A DNA stretch of 64,000 nucleotides, from assembly GCA_947652115.1 (NCBI GenBank), contig OX393573.1:5316393-5380392 (forward strand). Direction: 5' to 3'. This DNA is from Blastomussa wellsi. Lineage: Eukaryota > Cnidaria > Anthozoa > Scleractinia > Plerogyridae. Position 1 is the stretch's first letter. Every line of letters begins with the position of its first letter. Below, piece after piece: positions 10,305 to 23,161 of this stretch. A program made the position numbers and the translations under genes. The notes beneath the pieces were generated by a model. The model was not told the DNA's origin and made no database searches. It worked only from the letters and a program-made list of their open reading frames with translations.

Positions 10305-11752
10305 TCACTTCACGCACCATAAGAATGGCAGATTTTTGGGAAAGGAGGTTTAAATTGTTTTCTTCAAACAACCCAATAAAAGGTGCAGACAAAAAAAACC
10401 CTTCACCAACAAAAAATTTAGGTTTCGGATTCCTGCCATCCGTGGGGGTTCTTGATGAAAAATGGAACGGCCCATATACCTCAATGAAATTATTAATACA
10501 AAGTTCAAACAAGTTTATGATCATGCATAAATTATTGAATTATCAAGCTAAATACTAAAATAATAATTAAATTATTAGTTAGATGTAATATGTGATTTGC
10601 TTGTTCTGATGACGATAATTGGGGATTCAGGTGAAAAACTTATAGTAGAAACCATGGAAGAAAATTATATACAACTTTTGTCAGTAGTGACCAAAAATTG
10701 ATAAACATGGGCTGCCAATTCGGACTTCTGAATCAACTGTTTTGAATGGTTCATATGAATTTTTTCCTTCATTTTTGACTACAGTAAAACAGTTCTGACA
10801 GTGTTTCAGTAAACACTGGTAGCCAATGTAAAGCGTCACCTACTTTGAACTACTTCACTCAGATAATTCAGCTACTTTTTTAAAGACATTAAGAAAATTA
10901 AGGTTTCTTTCAAATTGTATTGGGATGCTCTACTCAAACCATCTGCCGACTTCAAATTTTATTTAAATCCTGAGTTCTTGTGGTTTCATTCCTGGCCTTC
11001 ATGAATGGCAAAGTACAGTCACAGACAAAATGTAGACAAACAAACCAGAATGGTGGATGATTGAAAGGTTTCCTGTGAAAGCTAGTGTTCCCCACATGTA
11101 AAACTCCTTGAAATGAAAACTTTGCCTACATTCCCTCTATTTCGCTCAGAACATGCTAATGTTATCCAAGTCTTACGGGGGCTAATAATTTGCATCCTAG
11201 TTTTAGATCCTGTGTGCTTTGGTATTATAATTTTCAATAAGTCAATTTGGAGGTAGCAAATTTAGTATGCTGTGCACTGTTGCACACATGTACATAAATA
11301 CATGTATCATGTTTGAACTACCAAAATTATTTTCAGATTGAAGTGGTTTAAATCTCACTGTAACTCCAAAAATTATTTGGAAATCCAAAATGTAATAATT
11401 CATTTTTTCAAACCTTCCTGTACATAAATATTTGATTTGTTTTAAGCCTCATTTTTGTGTGACCTGTTTAAATCAAACTTGACTTTGGTACACGTTAATA
11501 GGGAAGAGAGCATGTGACCACATATCAAGAATAGTGCTCAAGCAATGCTCAAGCAATGCTCTGAGAGTCATTTATGTTTAGTTCAAAGCATTATTCAACA
11601 AAATTCTTACAATCAAGGATCTCTTTTTGGTTGGCATAAGAGTTGTCTTTCCCCTGCATGTGATTCACACTAGATATTTGGGGTGTACCTCGGTGTAAAA
11701 ACCTCACTACTGACGTCATAGCATCTAGTCAATTGTGACTATGGTCAGTTGA

Positions 11753-12440
11753 CGATGGATCAGTACATCAATAGATCGGTAGAACGATGGATCGGTAGAT
11801 CGATGGATCAGTGGATCAATGGATCAGTAGATCAATGGATCAGTACATCAATAGATCAATAGATCAGTAGATCAGTAGATCAATAGATCAGTAGATCAGT
11901 AGATCAATAGATCGGTAGATCAATAGATCGGTAGATCGGTCAGTACATCAATAGATCGGTAGAACGATGGATCGGTAGATCGATGGATCAATGGATCAGT
12001 AGATCAATAGATCAATGGATCAGTAGATCAATGGATCAATAGATCAATGGATCAGTAGATCAATAGATCAGTAGATCAATAGATCAGTAGATCAATGGAT
12101 AAGTGGATCTATAGATCAGTAGATCAATACATAAGTGGATTAATAGATCAGTAGATCAATACATAAGTGGATTAATAGATCAGTAGATCAATGGATAAGT
12201 GGATCGATGGATCTGAGTAGATTGATGGATCAATGGATCGGTAGATCGATGGATCAGTGGATCAATGGATCAGTAGATCAATGGATCAGTAGATCAATGG
12301 ATCATCGATGGATCTGAGTAGATCGATGGATCGATGGATCGGTAGATCGGTAGATCGATGGATCTGAGTAGATAAATTTAGGTAGATCGATGGATCAATA
12401 GGTCAGTAGATCAATGGATCAATAGATCAATGGATCAATA
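11753..12440. repeat. Left GATC 8-bp satellite array
   Basis: An array of GATC plus four bases, mostly of the form GATCRRTR (GATCAATG, GATCAGTA, GATCGGTA, GATCGATG). It lies just inside the transposon tip. Such subterminal repeats usually bind the transposase in other elements; that role here is an inference. Confidence 0.9.
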
Positions 12441-13349
12441 AATCTGTCTACTTTGTTTGTTTGTTTGTTTTTTGCCCGATCGACCGACCCACTTTCACGA
12501 GATGGAGGGTGATGGGAAACGAAACTTTTTTTTGGGATGGCCTAACTTCAAGGCCTCCACTACATTTTATTCCTGTTCAGTCTTCCAGATTTCGCAACTC
12601 TTCGACTCCACTGAAAAATCACAAACAATCAATAAGCAAGTGTTTATCTTGGCGGCACAAGAAAGCTGACTGGCTAGATACAAATCTTTCAGACATAAGA
12701 ATAACAAAGATTTCCAGACAAACATTTCACAATCACCATTTGATATCAGCACTAAAGATTTCACTTTTTTTACGAAGAGCTACTTAATCCCTGACGTACC
12801 GAAAATCGTGAGACTATCCTACTCTTTCTTTAGCATAAAATGTACCCTGTTTGAAGCGAGTATTGACTACGAAAGCGAATGTTAATATTTATAGCTATTC
12901 ATGATATGTGTCGACTTTTGACCTGAATAACGCAGGGACAGATAACATCTTGCCTCTTTCGAAATGCATTTCCGCCGCGGAGGGATAGTCCACGTGAGCC
13001 ACAAGCTGAAACCGTTCAAGAAAAGCCTCTGGCACGAGGGCAGTTATCCTATTGCCTCCCTATAATAATAATCTGCCTCTTTGTAGACTCATTTTGTGTG
13101 TTCAGGTTTTTTTCATCTGAGGGGAATTTGATTGTTTATCTAATTGCGTGACTAGTTACACTCCCCTCCTGGACGAACTCTATTTTTATTTTTACTATTG
13201 TTATCATTATGTCACGCTTTTACACTGGACAACAATAGTGAAAGACTTTTAACGTGTCAAAGACATTCCACAAACCAATCAAAAGGTGAGATTCCCACGT
13301 GTATTTTGTTCGGAGTTTGCACCCTTCATTTCGTTTCACTTTGCGCAAT

Positions 13350-13661
13350 ATGGCTGCTGTTGAAGTGAATTCAGTAAGCGATCTGGAGAGAAAACTCGGT
13401 GAAATCAGCATTCCGTGGGACGAAATCGCTCCGGCCCACATTAACGAATGGCTAAACCTATTCTCAAAAAGCCACGGTACCTCCCCGGAGCTACTCTTGG
13501 CAGGAATATTGCCATGTACAAGTGCATTAATTGGAAACACGACAGTAAAGCTGTTCGATTCCTTTCGCGAGAAAGGAAATTTGTTTATGCTAGGCCTGGC
13601 TCCGTCCGGAGCTGGAAAAACCCCCGCCTGGAAAAACCCCCGCCTGGAAAAACCCCCGCCT
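13350..13661 (+). pseudogene. Truncated P-loop ATPase (DUF3987-like) N-terminus
   Basis: The start is at 13350 (MAAVEVNSVSDLERKLGEIS). It continues SPELLLAGILPCTSALIG and GLAPSGAGKT, a Walker A motif at about residues 85-95. The order, a helical lead then LAPSGAGK, resembles DUF3987 primase-associated ATPases; this is from memory. Immediately after GAGKTPA the 16-bp unit CTGGAAAAACCCCCGC is present three times (13612-13659), shifting the frame, and the gene then runs into a transposon end. The ATPase body is absent. Confidence 0.6.
13612..13659 (+). repeat. 16-bp unit repeated three times over the Walker A codons
   Basis: CTGGAAAAACCCCCGC occurs three times in tandem with no mismatch. The first copy is the native Gly-Lys-Thr-Pro segment of the ATPase fragment; the others lie between it and the internal transposon end. 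Confidence 0.9.
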
Positions 13662-13743
13662 GATCCATCGTCAACTGATCATAGTCACAATTGACTAGAT
13701 GCTATGACGTCAGTTGTGAGGTTTTTACACCGAGGTAAACCCC
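13662..13743. mobile_element. Internal copy of the transposon's right tip
   Basis: Eighty-two bases match 17528-17609 in the same direction almost without change (TGATCCATCGTCAACTGATC at the start, ACCGAGGTAAACCCC at the end). It separates the truncated ATPase fragment from the transposase C-terminus and supplies the last codons of the transposase. Confidence 0.85.
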
Positions 13744-15581
13744 AAATTTGGAAAGGGTGGTGGTGAGCTGTTTTCAGTAACACTGGGTTCATCTTCATCT
13801 GAGGATATGTTTGATGACACGCCATCCAAAAAGTTATTTAATTGTTCCACAACTTCTTCCTGAGTGTTGTCTTGTTCATTATGGGTACTACAACATGAAG
13901 ATAAGCCAAAGTCTCCTGTTTTTGGTAGGACCACATCTTGATCAGTTATTCCAAAACGATGATTACCAGATCGTTCTTGATCGCTTTCCAACTGTTCAAA
14001 GTGTGCTTCAATTGGCGGAGTCACCCTTATTCTTCTTTGCTCTTTAGTTGCTGTTGTTTTCTTTTCGTTCCACACTTAAAAAAAGATTCCAAGGAGTGCC
14101 AATGCAAATTGGATTCCAATTCTTGACTTCTTCAGTGTTTTGTTAAGAACTTTGTGGATTCCTTCATTTCGGCTGGTACCTCCAGAGGGTGGAATATCTG
14201 ACAAACAACCCTTTCGGACATGAACTAATAATTTGTCAATTTCAATAATAGCACTGTGGGGGATAACTTGTGTTCCTTCATATTCTACAGATTTCCACTG
14301 TATCAGAAAGTTATCAATGTTTTTCTCAATAATACTCGCTGATGGAGTTGGCTTTGATCTTATCATTCCACGATCTGTTGGGTGTCTCAGAATTAATTTA
14401 AAGTCATGCAGCATTTGTGTGCGCAGTTTCTGGAGTGGCCCACTGCCACCCTTCTTTGGTATTTTTGTCACTACTCTCTGTATTGCATGAAAAGGATCAA
14501 GCTTTATTGATACCCCTTCAAAAACAGAATTTAGTTTATTCCTCCATTGGCAACAGTTGTCAATATAGAAATGGTTAACATCACAACCATTAGTGGCCAG
14601 TCTTTCTTTTAAACTGGTCAACAGATCTTTAACTTTATCAAAAGCTGTTCCCTTGCAAAGTTTCCAGGCTAAAACTATGCCAATTTCGTTCATAACTATA
14701 AATAAACTGTCATACAGCTGTATCCACTTACCCTCGCACCAAAAGCCAATATTTGCAGATACTTTAAACGTATGATCAGCACTTAAAGAAGAAGCTCTCA
14801 TTTGACACATTCTTTTGTGGTACAGATGTTCTTTCTCAAAGTATCCCATAATATAACAGCATGTTGAAACTTTTTCGCCAACTTTGCTGCCTTTTGACGA
14901 AAAACTGGGAAATTCTTGTGCGCTTTCCTTCTTTTCAGTGAGGAAACACATCTTGCGTATACCATACTCGTCAAACAGACTTTGATGCCAAAGAACTTGA
15001 ACATCAGAAATTGTCATCCCAGCGCTTATGTGTGATGTAAAAAACCGGAACAACTCTCTTGTGACTCCAATTTTGTGGAATAACAGAAATGGAAGCTGAA
15101 AATCTGCTCTCAATTGGCATAAAATGCCTTGATCATGGCTAAGAATTTGGTGTTTATTTCTACACAGGTAGACTCGTCCCACAAGCAGCACATCGTTTCT
15201 TAAGCCATACAACAGACGTGGCTGGTCGTAGTCCTTTCCACCATCTTTCCAACGAATGGGCTTCAGGGGCTCTTGGGCATTTTTCTCATCGCATGACGGA
15301 CAGAAAAGTACTAGCTCTGGAAAATGTAACTGCGGATCCCACAATAAGATGTCCGGTACAAGAAAAGCACTGGGAGAGTCACCAACAGCATTCTTGACAC
15401 GCGTTCCACGAGGAATTGCACGAACAGGCTCACTTGAGAAGCAGATGACTTGTCCTTTGCTATTTTCAATTACAAGCTGAATAAATTCTTTCGTTTCCTT
15501 GTTTACTTTGACTAACGAGCTCCCAGGCGTAAAACCAACCAAGAAAAACAGTGGAAACCATAGTTTTAGTGCGACCGCCAT
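13728..15581 (-). pseudogene. DDE-type transposase, one internal stop codon
   Basis: The frame starts at 15581 (MAVALKLWF) and runs 501 codons to a TAA at 14078-14076. It then stays open in the same frame for 116 more codons to 13728. The N-terminal half (about residues 30-170) has SPSAFLVPDILLWDP, a CPSC pair, WKDGG, and VYLCRNKHQILSHD, resembling the eukaryotic DUF6729 region (from memory). The C-terminal half shows SADHTF, FYIDNCCQWRN, LDPFHAIQRV and GGTSRNEGIHKVLN, giving a plausible D, D, E catalytic set. It starts just inside the right inverted repeat. The last residues are read from the internal transposon tip, so the natural C-terminus is probably lost. Confidence 0.75.
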
Positions 15582-16309
15582 GTTCGAAACTGGAAAATTG
15601 GATAAACAATCAAATTCCCCTCAGATGAAAAAAACCTGAACACACAAAATGAGTCTACAAAGAGGCAGATTATTATTATAGGGAGGCAATAGGATAACTG
15701 CCCTCGTGCCAGAGGCTTTTCTTGAACGGTTTCAGCTTGTGGCTCACGTGGACTATCCCTCCGCGGCGGAAATGCATTTCGAAAGAGGCAAGATGTTATC
15801 TGTCCCTGCGTTATTCAGGTCAAAAGTCGACACATATCATGAATAGCTATAACTATTAACATTCGCTTTCGTAGTCAATACTCGCTTCAAACAGGGTAGA
15901 TTTTATGCTAAAGAAAGAGTAGGATAGTCTCACGATTTTCGGTACGTCAGGGATTAAGTAGCTCTTCGTAAAAAAAGTGAAATCTTTAGTGCTGATATCA
16001 AATGGTGATTGTGAAATGTTTGTCTGGAAATCTTTATTCTTATGTCTGAAAGATTTGTATCTAGCCAGTCAGCTTTCTTGTGCCGCCAAGATAAGAAACA
16101 CTTGCTTATTGATTGTTTGTGATCTTTCAGTGGAGTCGAAGAGTTGCGAAATCTGGAAGACTGAACAGGAATAAAATGTAGTGGAGGCCTTGAAGTTAGG
16201 CCATCCCAATAAAGTTTCGTTTCCCATCGGCCTCCATCTCGTGAAAGTGGGTCGGTCGATCAGGCCAAAAAAAAACAAACAAACAAACAAACAAACAAAG
16301 TAGACAGAT

Positions 16310-17536
16310 TTATTGATCCATCGATCTATTGATCCATTGATCTACTGATCTATGGATCTACTGACCTATTGATCCATCGATCTACCTACATTTATCTACT
16401 CAGATCCATCGATCTACCGATCTACCGATCCATCGATCCATCGATCCATCGATCTACTCAGATCCATCGATCTACTGATCCATTGATCTACTGATCTATT
16501 AATCCACTTATGTATTGATCTACTGATCTATAGATCCACTTATCCATTGATCTACTGATCTATTAATCCACTTATGTATTGATCTACTGATCTATAGATC
16601 CACTTATCCATTGATCTACTGATCTATTGATCTACTGATCTATTGATCTACTGATCCATTGATCTACTGATCCATTGATCCACTGATCCATCGATCTACC
16701 GATCCATTGATCCACTGATCCATCGATCTACCGATCCATCGTGCTACCGATCTATTGATGTACTGACCGATCTATTGATCTACCGATCTACCGATCTACA
16801 GATCCACTTATCCATTGATCTACTGATCTATTAATCCACTTATGTATTGATCTACTGATCTATAGATCCACTTATCCATTGATCTACTGATCTATTGATC
16901 TACTGATCTATTGATCTACTGATCCATTGATCTACTGATCCATTGATCCACTGATCCATCGATCTACCGATCCATTGATCCACTGATCCATCGATCTACC
17001 GATCCATCGTTCTACCGATCTATTGATGTACTGACCGATCTATTGATCTACCGATCTACCGATCTACAGATCCACTTATCCATTGATCTACTGATCTATT
17101 AATCCACTTATGTATTGATCTACTGATCTATAGATCCACTTATCCATTGATCTACTGATCTATTGATCTACTGATCTATTGATCTACTGATCCATTGATC
17201 TACTGATCCATTGATCCACTGATCCATCGATCTACCGATCCATTGATCCACTGATCCATCGATCTACCGATCCATCGTTCTACCGATCTATTGATGTACT
17301 GACCGATCTACCGATCTATTGATCTACCGATCTACCGATCTACCGATCTACCGATCTACCGATCTATTGATCTACTGATCTACTGATCTATTGATCTACT
17401 GATCTACTGATCTACTGATCTATTGATCTACTGATCTATTGATCTACTGATCCATTGATCTACTGATCCATTGATCCACTGATCCATCGATCTACCGATC
17501 CATCGTTCTACCGATCTATTGATGTACTGATCCATC
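16310..17536. repeat. Right GATC satellite array with a 268-bp higher-order repeat
   Basis: The reverse complement of the left array (GATCTACT, GATCTATT, GATCCATC units). A block ending in GATGTACTGACC recurs at 16757, 17025 and 17293, so 8-mers are organised into a 268-bp higher-order unit present at least twice. The left array lacks this, so the right array grew by block duplication. Confidence 0.85.
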
Positions 17537-17609
17537 GTCAACTGATCATAGTCACAATTGACTAGATGCTATGACGTCAGTTGTGAGGTTTTTACACCGA
17601 GGTAAACCC

Positions 17610-20150
17610 AGATTTTTATAAATTTGATTTGGAATTTTATTGCTGGCCACATGGGAACCCTGTTGGTATAGAAAGTGTTATCCATTAAGTGTTAATGTTC
17701 TCTTTTGAAACATGGCAGATTGAGTCCTAGTAAGATCCTTAACTATCCATGTTCAAATCACAATTTTAGTGACATTGGTGTGGTTTTATTTATTGGTGGT
17801 TTTCACTGTCATGCAATCAAAAACTAAATTCGAAACGATTCAACTACAGAAGCTACAAATTTCAGATATTCTAAGATAAAAAATAATTTCTCCAAGTCTC
17901 CACTTATTATGTCCAAAATACTCAAACTGAAAAAGATAGGCTCTTTTTTAAACAAAACAGCTTTGTCACAGTACTTGACTTGATGTCACAAGCGGTGGAG
18001 AGCTCAAATATTCAAAATGCTCTGTTTTCAAAACAAAGGGCACTACCGAGCTGCAAATTTGTGAAAAGATATATTTTTAGTTCACCTTACCCTTATTGGC
18101 AACAAAAATTTAGCGTGCCAAGCAAATTTTGATTTCAGAATTTTATGACGTCACATGAAAACCAAGAATATGTGGGTTAACCCATTGACTCCTGGGGATT
18201 TTTGAAAAAAAACCTGTTTTTTAGACATTTTGAACATTTTCTGGTCAGTTATAGTCTAAATATGCTTCAAATTTCTCCAAAATGCATTTGCAGAATGAAG
18301 GCATGCCAGGTTTTTCACTAGTATCGCATTTAACAATATTTTAGCTCGGGCATGCGCACAAATCAAACTTTCAAGATAGTTTATTTTCTATTTTAGGGAT
18401 CGATAAATTATCAAGAATGACGCCTTAAACGGCTTAGAACAGGCAAAAAATAACACACAAGACTCAATTAACATTTCACCTCAACGTTTATTGAACATGT
18501 ATGATAAACTTAGTATTTAGAGCAAATCGCGCCAACTTAATTATGGACATCTATATTTATTTTGTAACCGCCACTGATCGGTGTCACGCAACAAACTCAA
18601 ACATCAGGTTGTCCATCTGTGATCAGGAAAGGATTGTTGCATCCAGCAGAAGTACTTGAAAACAGGGCAGTGCTATACATACCGTACTAAATTGCAAGAG
18701 TGTTTACACAGTTTAAAAGCATACTTTGAAAATTTGCTGGTCTTTGATGACCTCTTTCAGAGATTTCCTTTAATTTTCCAATCCAGTTCTCTTTAATTAC
18801 TAGTATGTTTTAGATAAATGTAATTTTAAGTGTGTGTGTGAACAAAGATTTAGAAAATTTGGAGTTTCACAAATATTTTGTCTCATCGTAGACATTAAGG
18901 ATTCTGTTTTCATTAACATAAAACCTAACAGCTATCTGTTGCATTCTTTTAATTTTGACGTGTGTGAGCTTGCTTTGGATGGGCTACCCAAATTTGTGGC
19001 AAATCGGATCAACTGCTCCTTGAAAATGTAGTCAAATCATCAATCTTCAGGCTAATGAGACTACATTCACTGTGTAACAGTCCACCAACCAGTATATTTT
19101 ACTTTCTGTTGTCTTATTTCTTTTTTAGAGGTATCATAAAAAAAATTCAGTTTTCATAAATGAACGGCAAAATGTTAATTAAAGCAAATATCTACTAGTC
19201 AAAACCGAATTGGCTATGGTAATAGTTATCAACGCTCTTTTGAAGCATGTTTTTGCGCATTTTTACTTGTAGCAGTACCTGATGCAAAGAAGCAATATTT
19301 GCAAGTTTGATTGTAATGGGCTAGCTAAGTGTACTATTTGGTGACTGTGAATCATTTTGGTGTCTGGTCAACAAAGGGGTTTCATCCAATATTGCTACAG
19401 TTGTATGGCCTTTAATTTGTGTGTTCTTTCACATAAGCAATCTTTACATTTGATCTTACGATTCCTCTGGAAACCTCTTTCTTGATCATTTTTTAAGTGC
19501 TTTACAAAAAACAAAGCATACAACAGGTAAATTATGGGCACTGCTAAAAACCCCACATGTACTGACAATATTACAATTATTAACCCAAAAAACACAAACA
19601 AACAAACAATCAAACCAAAGCACAAAAATAACTAAACGAACACAAAAGGCTAAACTGATTAATGAACGGAGCTCTACTGCTTGCAATAATGTCACCTTGC
19701 AAACAATATTCCCTAACCTTTACCTGATTTAACGTATATACATGGAATTTAATATACAATTGCTACAAATACTTATAGAAATATTATATATGTTAGGAAA
19801 CAATATCGCCCATTTTTTTAAAATTCATTTAGAGATTTTTTTCTTAGTACAAATATACTTTTCCTTTTCAAATTTAACTTTTATCTTAGTCTTAAACCCA
19901 GCAATGGATGGGTGTATTTGTTATCTTCTGCAATCCTGCAATAATAGTTTTTCTGTCTCCCTAATGCTGTCTCCCTAACCTTTGCCTGATTTAACATGGA
20001 ATTTAATATACAAGCTTCAGGGTTGAAGCTTCACATTCATTGTGAGACAAAAATGCTATAATCAAACTCGCAGCGCTACCAAACGAGAGTAATTTAGAAT
20101 GCTTTAATTTGAGTCTTCTGTTGTTGTTTTGGCATCTTAATTATCACATT
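17610..20150. other. AT-rich non-coding stretch
   Basis: No exon or gene is visible. A word at 18149-18175 (ATGACGTCACATGAAAACCAA) recurs at 36287-36310, and the preceding about 130 bases align loosely with 36160-36290, so an old dispersed repeat is present in both places. Confidence 0.5.
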
Positions 20151-20156
20151 ATCTTT

Positions 20157-20190
20157 CTGAAGAAGGAAATCCAGTAGTAGCCGAAACATC
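20157..20190 (+). ncRNA. Hammerhead-like motif
   Basis: CTGAAGA (matches CUGANGA), a GG...CC-closed loop, GAAA, then C-ATC. This is the arrangement seen in PLE terminal repeats. No PLE coding sequence is recognisable next to it, so this could be a lone terminal-repeat relic or chance. Confidence 0.3.
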
Positions 20191-21025
20191 CAGAACAATA
20201 ATGGCTAGCCAGTGTCAACTTTTTAATTCTTTTCTTAGCAAATTCTTATTTTCTTCTTTTTCACAAGTTCTTTCAGAAACAGTCTACTGTACATTGGGTT
20301 TCTTTTCCACATGATAGCTTAGAAGTTGAAAGGAAGCCATTTTTAAACTTAAAACTTCTACACACTCAATGCTTGTTGTTTTTTAATGTCAGGTTTAAAA
20401 AGCAATATGCAATGTTATCTCTTTGTAGCAAAAATGAGTCAGATAGAAACTACATTGTACACCTATGAAAAATGATTTTGGTACACACACTCGCTCATCC
20501 TCATTGTGCCCATGAGGACACTTAAGGCCGGGATGTCACCCGACAACACTCCCAGACGAGTTCGTCAAGTGTCATTGAGGCATACAAGCTCCCCCACCAT
20601 GGCAAGGCGGTAGTCTAAGGCGAAGATTTTGATATTAGGAGGTTGAAAATATGGATTATTATTGATATACTGTATAAGTAATTTCTAAACACGCTGTTTA
20701 TCTATCGTTCTCAAAGATTTAAGACCTTCTTTGGTGTTTTGCCTGCCTGCTAAAGCTGCTTTTTCAATTTCCACAGTTAGAAAGGTTTGTCTGCAATTAG
20801 TATGTCTGATTTTGTAAGCCTGTTTGAAACATTATGGACAAAATGCCCACATGTACATGTGTTGTTAAAACGATTGAGGACATGCGAGAATATTAAAACT
20901 TCACAATGAAACTTGCTGTGATTGTTTCATATATCAATAGTACTTACCTGAACAATAATTCTAAGAAATAAAATATATTTAAGTTTTCCAATAAAATAAA
21001 GAAAACTTAGTTTTTGGCCCAAAGT

Positions 21026-21076
21026 TAGGGGGTCGACTTATACATGAGGTCGACTAATACACGGGTAAATACGGTA
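21026..21076. mobile_element. End fragment of a DNA transposon
   Basis: GGGGGTCGACTTATACATGA, a second GGTCGACTAATACACGGG and TAAATACGGTA resemble terminal sequences of Tc1/pogo-like elements in many animals (from memory). The partner end was not found. 21080-23040 otherwise shows only a poly-C run (about 21674-21690) and AT-rich DNA. Confidence 0.3.
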
Positions 21077-23161
21077 TGTAGAAAATGTATGGCCTTATGC
21101 GCAACAGAGCGCAAAGAAGATAGGTGAGGTGAGAGAAAATCTACAGATTTCTTGGAAATATTGGCAATCTTCAAAATTTCTGAGAAAAATGATTCATTGA
21201 TTGGAATAGTTAATTAGATGACCTCAGGGCAAATTAATATATATATTAAAAATACGAAAGCAAGCAGTGCTTTCTTTCAAAATATGTACATGAAATGAAT
21301 GAGTTTCATTGATACTCATGGTTAGCAAATGCATGAAGAATAATGCAGGATTCCATCTAAATTAAATGATGGGGTGATCATAGAGGAAGTTTAATTAATC
21401 ACTAAAACAATCATGTTTATCTATTTTATCACCACTGAAAATTAATGAGTACTAACAAAGCCAATGGCCTGCTTTAGCATTAATTATGTGTAGAAACTGA
21501 GTGATCAGATTTAGGGAGTTCTTTTTTTGAGGTTTAAGCTGATATGATTTAGTGGAGATGTGCCAAAATAAGGGGTTCACTCAAAATAATTACCATTAAG
21601 TGTTGTAGTGAGTGAAAAATTCTAGCAGAATATCTAAAATAGCAATCGTTAGGACCAAAAGAATATACTCTGCCCCCCCCCCCCCCCCACTCCTCCTCCT
21701 GTTTATTATGTACCAAACCCACCAACAATTGGTGCGAATGTATCCAGTGGATCCTCGTTAACAGCCATGTTCCATCAATAAACAGATAATCATTGCAAGG
21801 GAGGGGCTCACCTGAAAAAAAATTAGGATTGCAGGGAGGGGCAGGTGTGATGAAGAGCGGGAGAATCGTTAGCTTTTTCAGGGACTATTCTATCAAATCC
21901 CACCTGTGATATTCCATTATTTCAACAAGGTGCAGAAATAGAGGTGTTAACTCAATCAAAACCATTCTGCAGTAAATGTCAGGCTAAATAAGGGGGTTTG
22001 GGACATGTACACTTTTTAAAAATCGATTCATAAGGTACAGTTCCAAAATGTATCTTGGCAGCACAAGTGTTACAATAGACTTACCACAAGTCGACCTCCG
22101 AGTTTAATCATTATGGTAAAATAGCTAAGAGGGTGGGGTGTAGGCTGTGCAGCGACCAAGCGGCAAAGTGGCGAGAGGTTGACTTGTCTTGCTTAAAGAG
22201 TTTTCATTTACTTTTTGCACCAAAATTGGGAGTGGCGTGACTGGCAACTGGTGTCTCAAATGTAAATAAATTGGACGAAGTCATTTATTGAAAGTTGAGT
22301 GTAGCACAACAGTGCTTTTTAGTTTACGGAACATATTTCGATGTTTCAAACACCATTAGCTACAATGATTGCAATTAATAGTATTGAAGATTACAAAATG
22401 ATCGTATTATAGATAACTGGAATGAGCGTTTAAATTCAAATAGATGTTAAATGCAAACTTGTTTTAACTTGACAGTGAAAACCACGAAAAGGACGCTAGC
22501 AAACAGTGAGCTATAATTATAGGTAAATTTAAACCTGACTTATATAAAGTATAATAAAAACTCAAATGTAATAAAAACTCGCTAGGTAAATTAATAGACA
22601 TAACTTGTAAGGATAAATTTTGAATTTATAATGCTTGAACACAGGTGACCAGCCCTAATCTGGCTTCGCTTTAGATCATTACCATAGCAGTCACGCTTTT
22701 TTACTTTGTTTGTCACACAACGCCAGACCTGTCGACCCAGATTATTTATTTTTCATTTCAAAAATTCAGTTGTACCGAGTTTTCTATTCGATTGTAAACT
22801 ATTGTATTTACTAATGTATCCTTTTACGTTATTTCCGCGCAGGTTATTGAAAGCCATTGAATGCCATTGATGAAGTCAGGATATACCAAGACAAAGACAC
22901 AGACAGAGTAAGACAAAGAGAATAGTCAGAGGTAGAAAACGAACTAAAGAGGCTTTCATTTGCAGTTATATAAAAAATTGTTACAACTGAATCCAAAACC
23001 ATTCACTGAAGCAACAACATCCATTACCTGCTGATAATTTTAGTAGATATAGAATGAATGTGATACCGAGAAATTAGATTGTGACTAAGATATAGGCAAC
23101 AAATGCAAGGAAACGATGGTATATACTTGTAATATTTCGATATAAATCTATATCATCTTCT

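Larger units (their letters stand above)
11680..17609. mobile_element. 5.9 kb DNA transposon with satellite-filled long inverted ends
   Basis: The left end reads GGGGTGTACCTCGGTGTAAA; the right end is its inverted match (CACCGAGGTAAACCC). Inverted homology runs inward as an approximately 80-bp tip, a GATC-rich 8-bp satellite (720 bases left, 1,220 right), and about 700 bases of unique sequence (12441-13142 against 15599-16310). The total terminal repeats are about 1.46 and 2.0 kb. Inside are a truncated P-loop gene and a converging DDE-type transposase. Flanks AGATATTTG and AGATTTTTA may be a worn target-site duplication (7 of 9). The superfamily is not assigned; a KDZ-like or other RNase-H-fold group is possible. 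Confidence 0.85.

Noticed and set aside
10252..10558. Open frames on both strands around the poly-C run
   Set aside because: The poly-C gives Pro or Gly runs; no other support.
11753..17536. CRISPR-like look of the GATC repeat arrays
   Set aside because: The period is 8 with no repeat/spacer alternation, and the arrays are mirror parts of a transposon in a eukaryotic genome.
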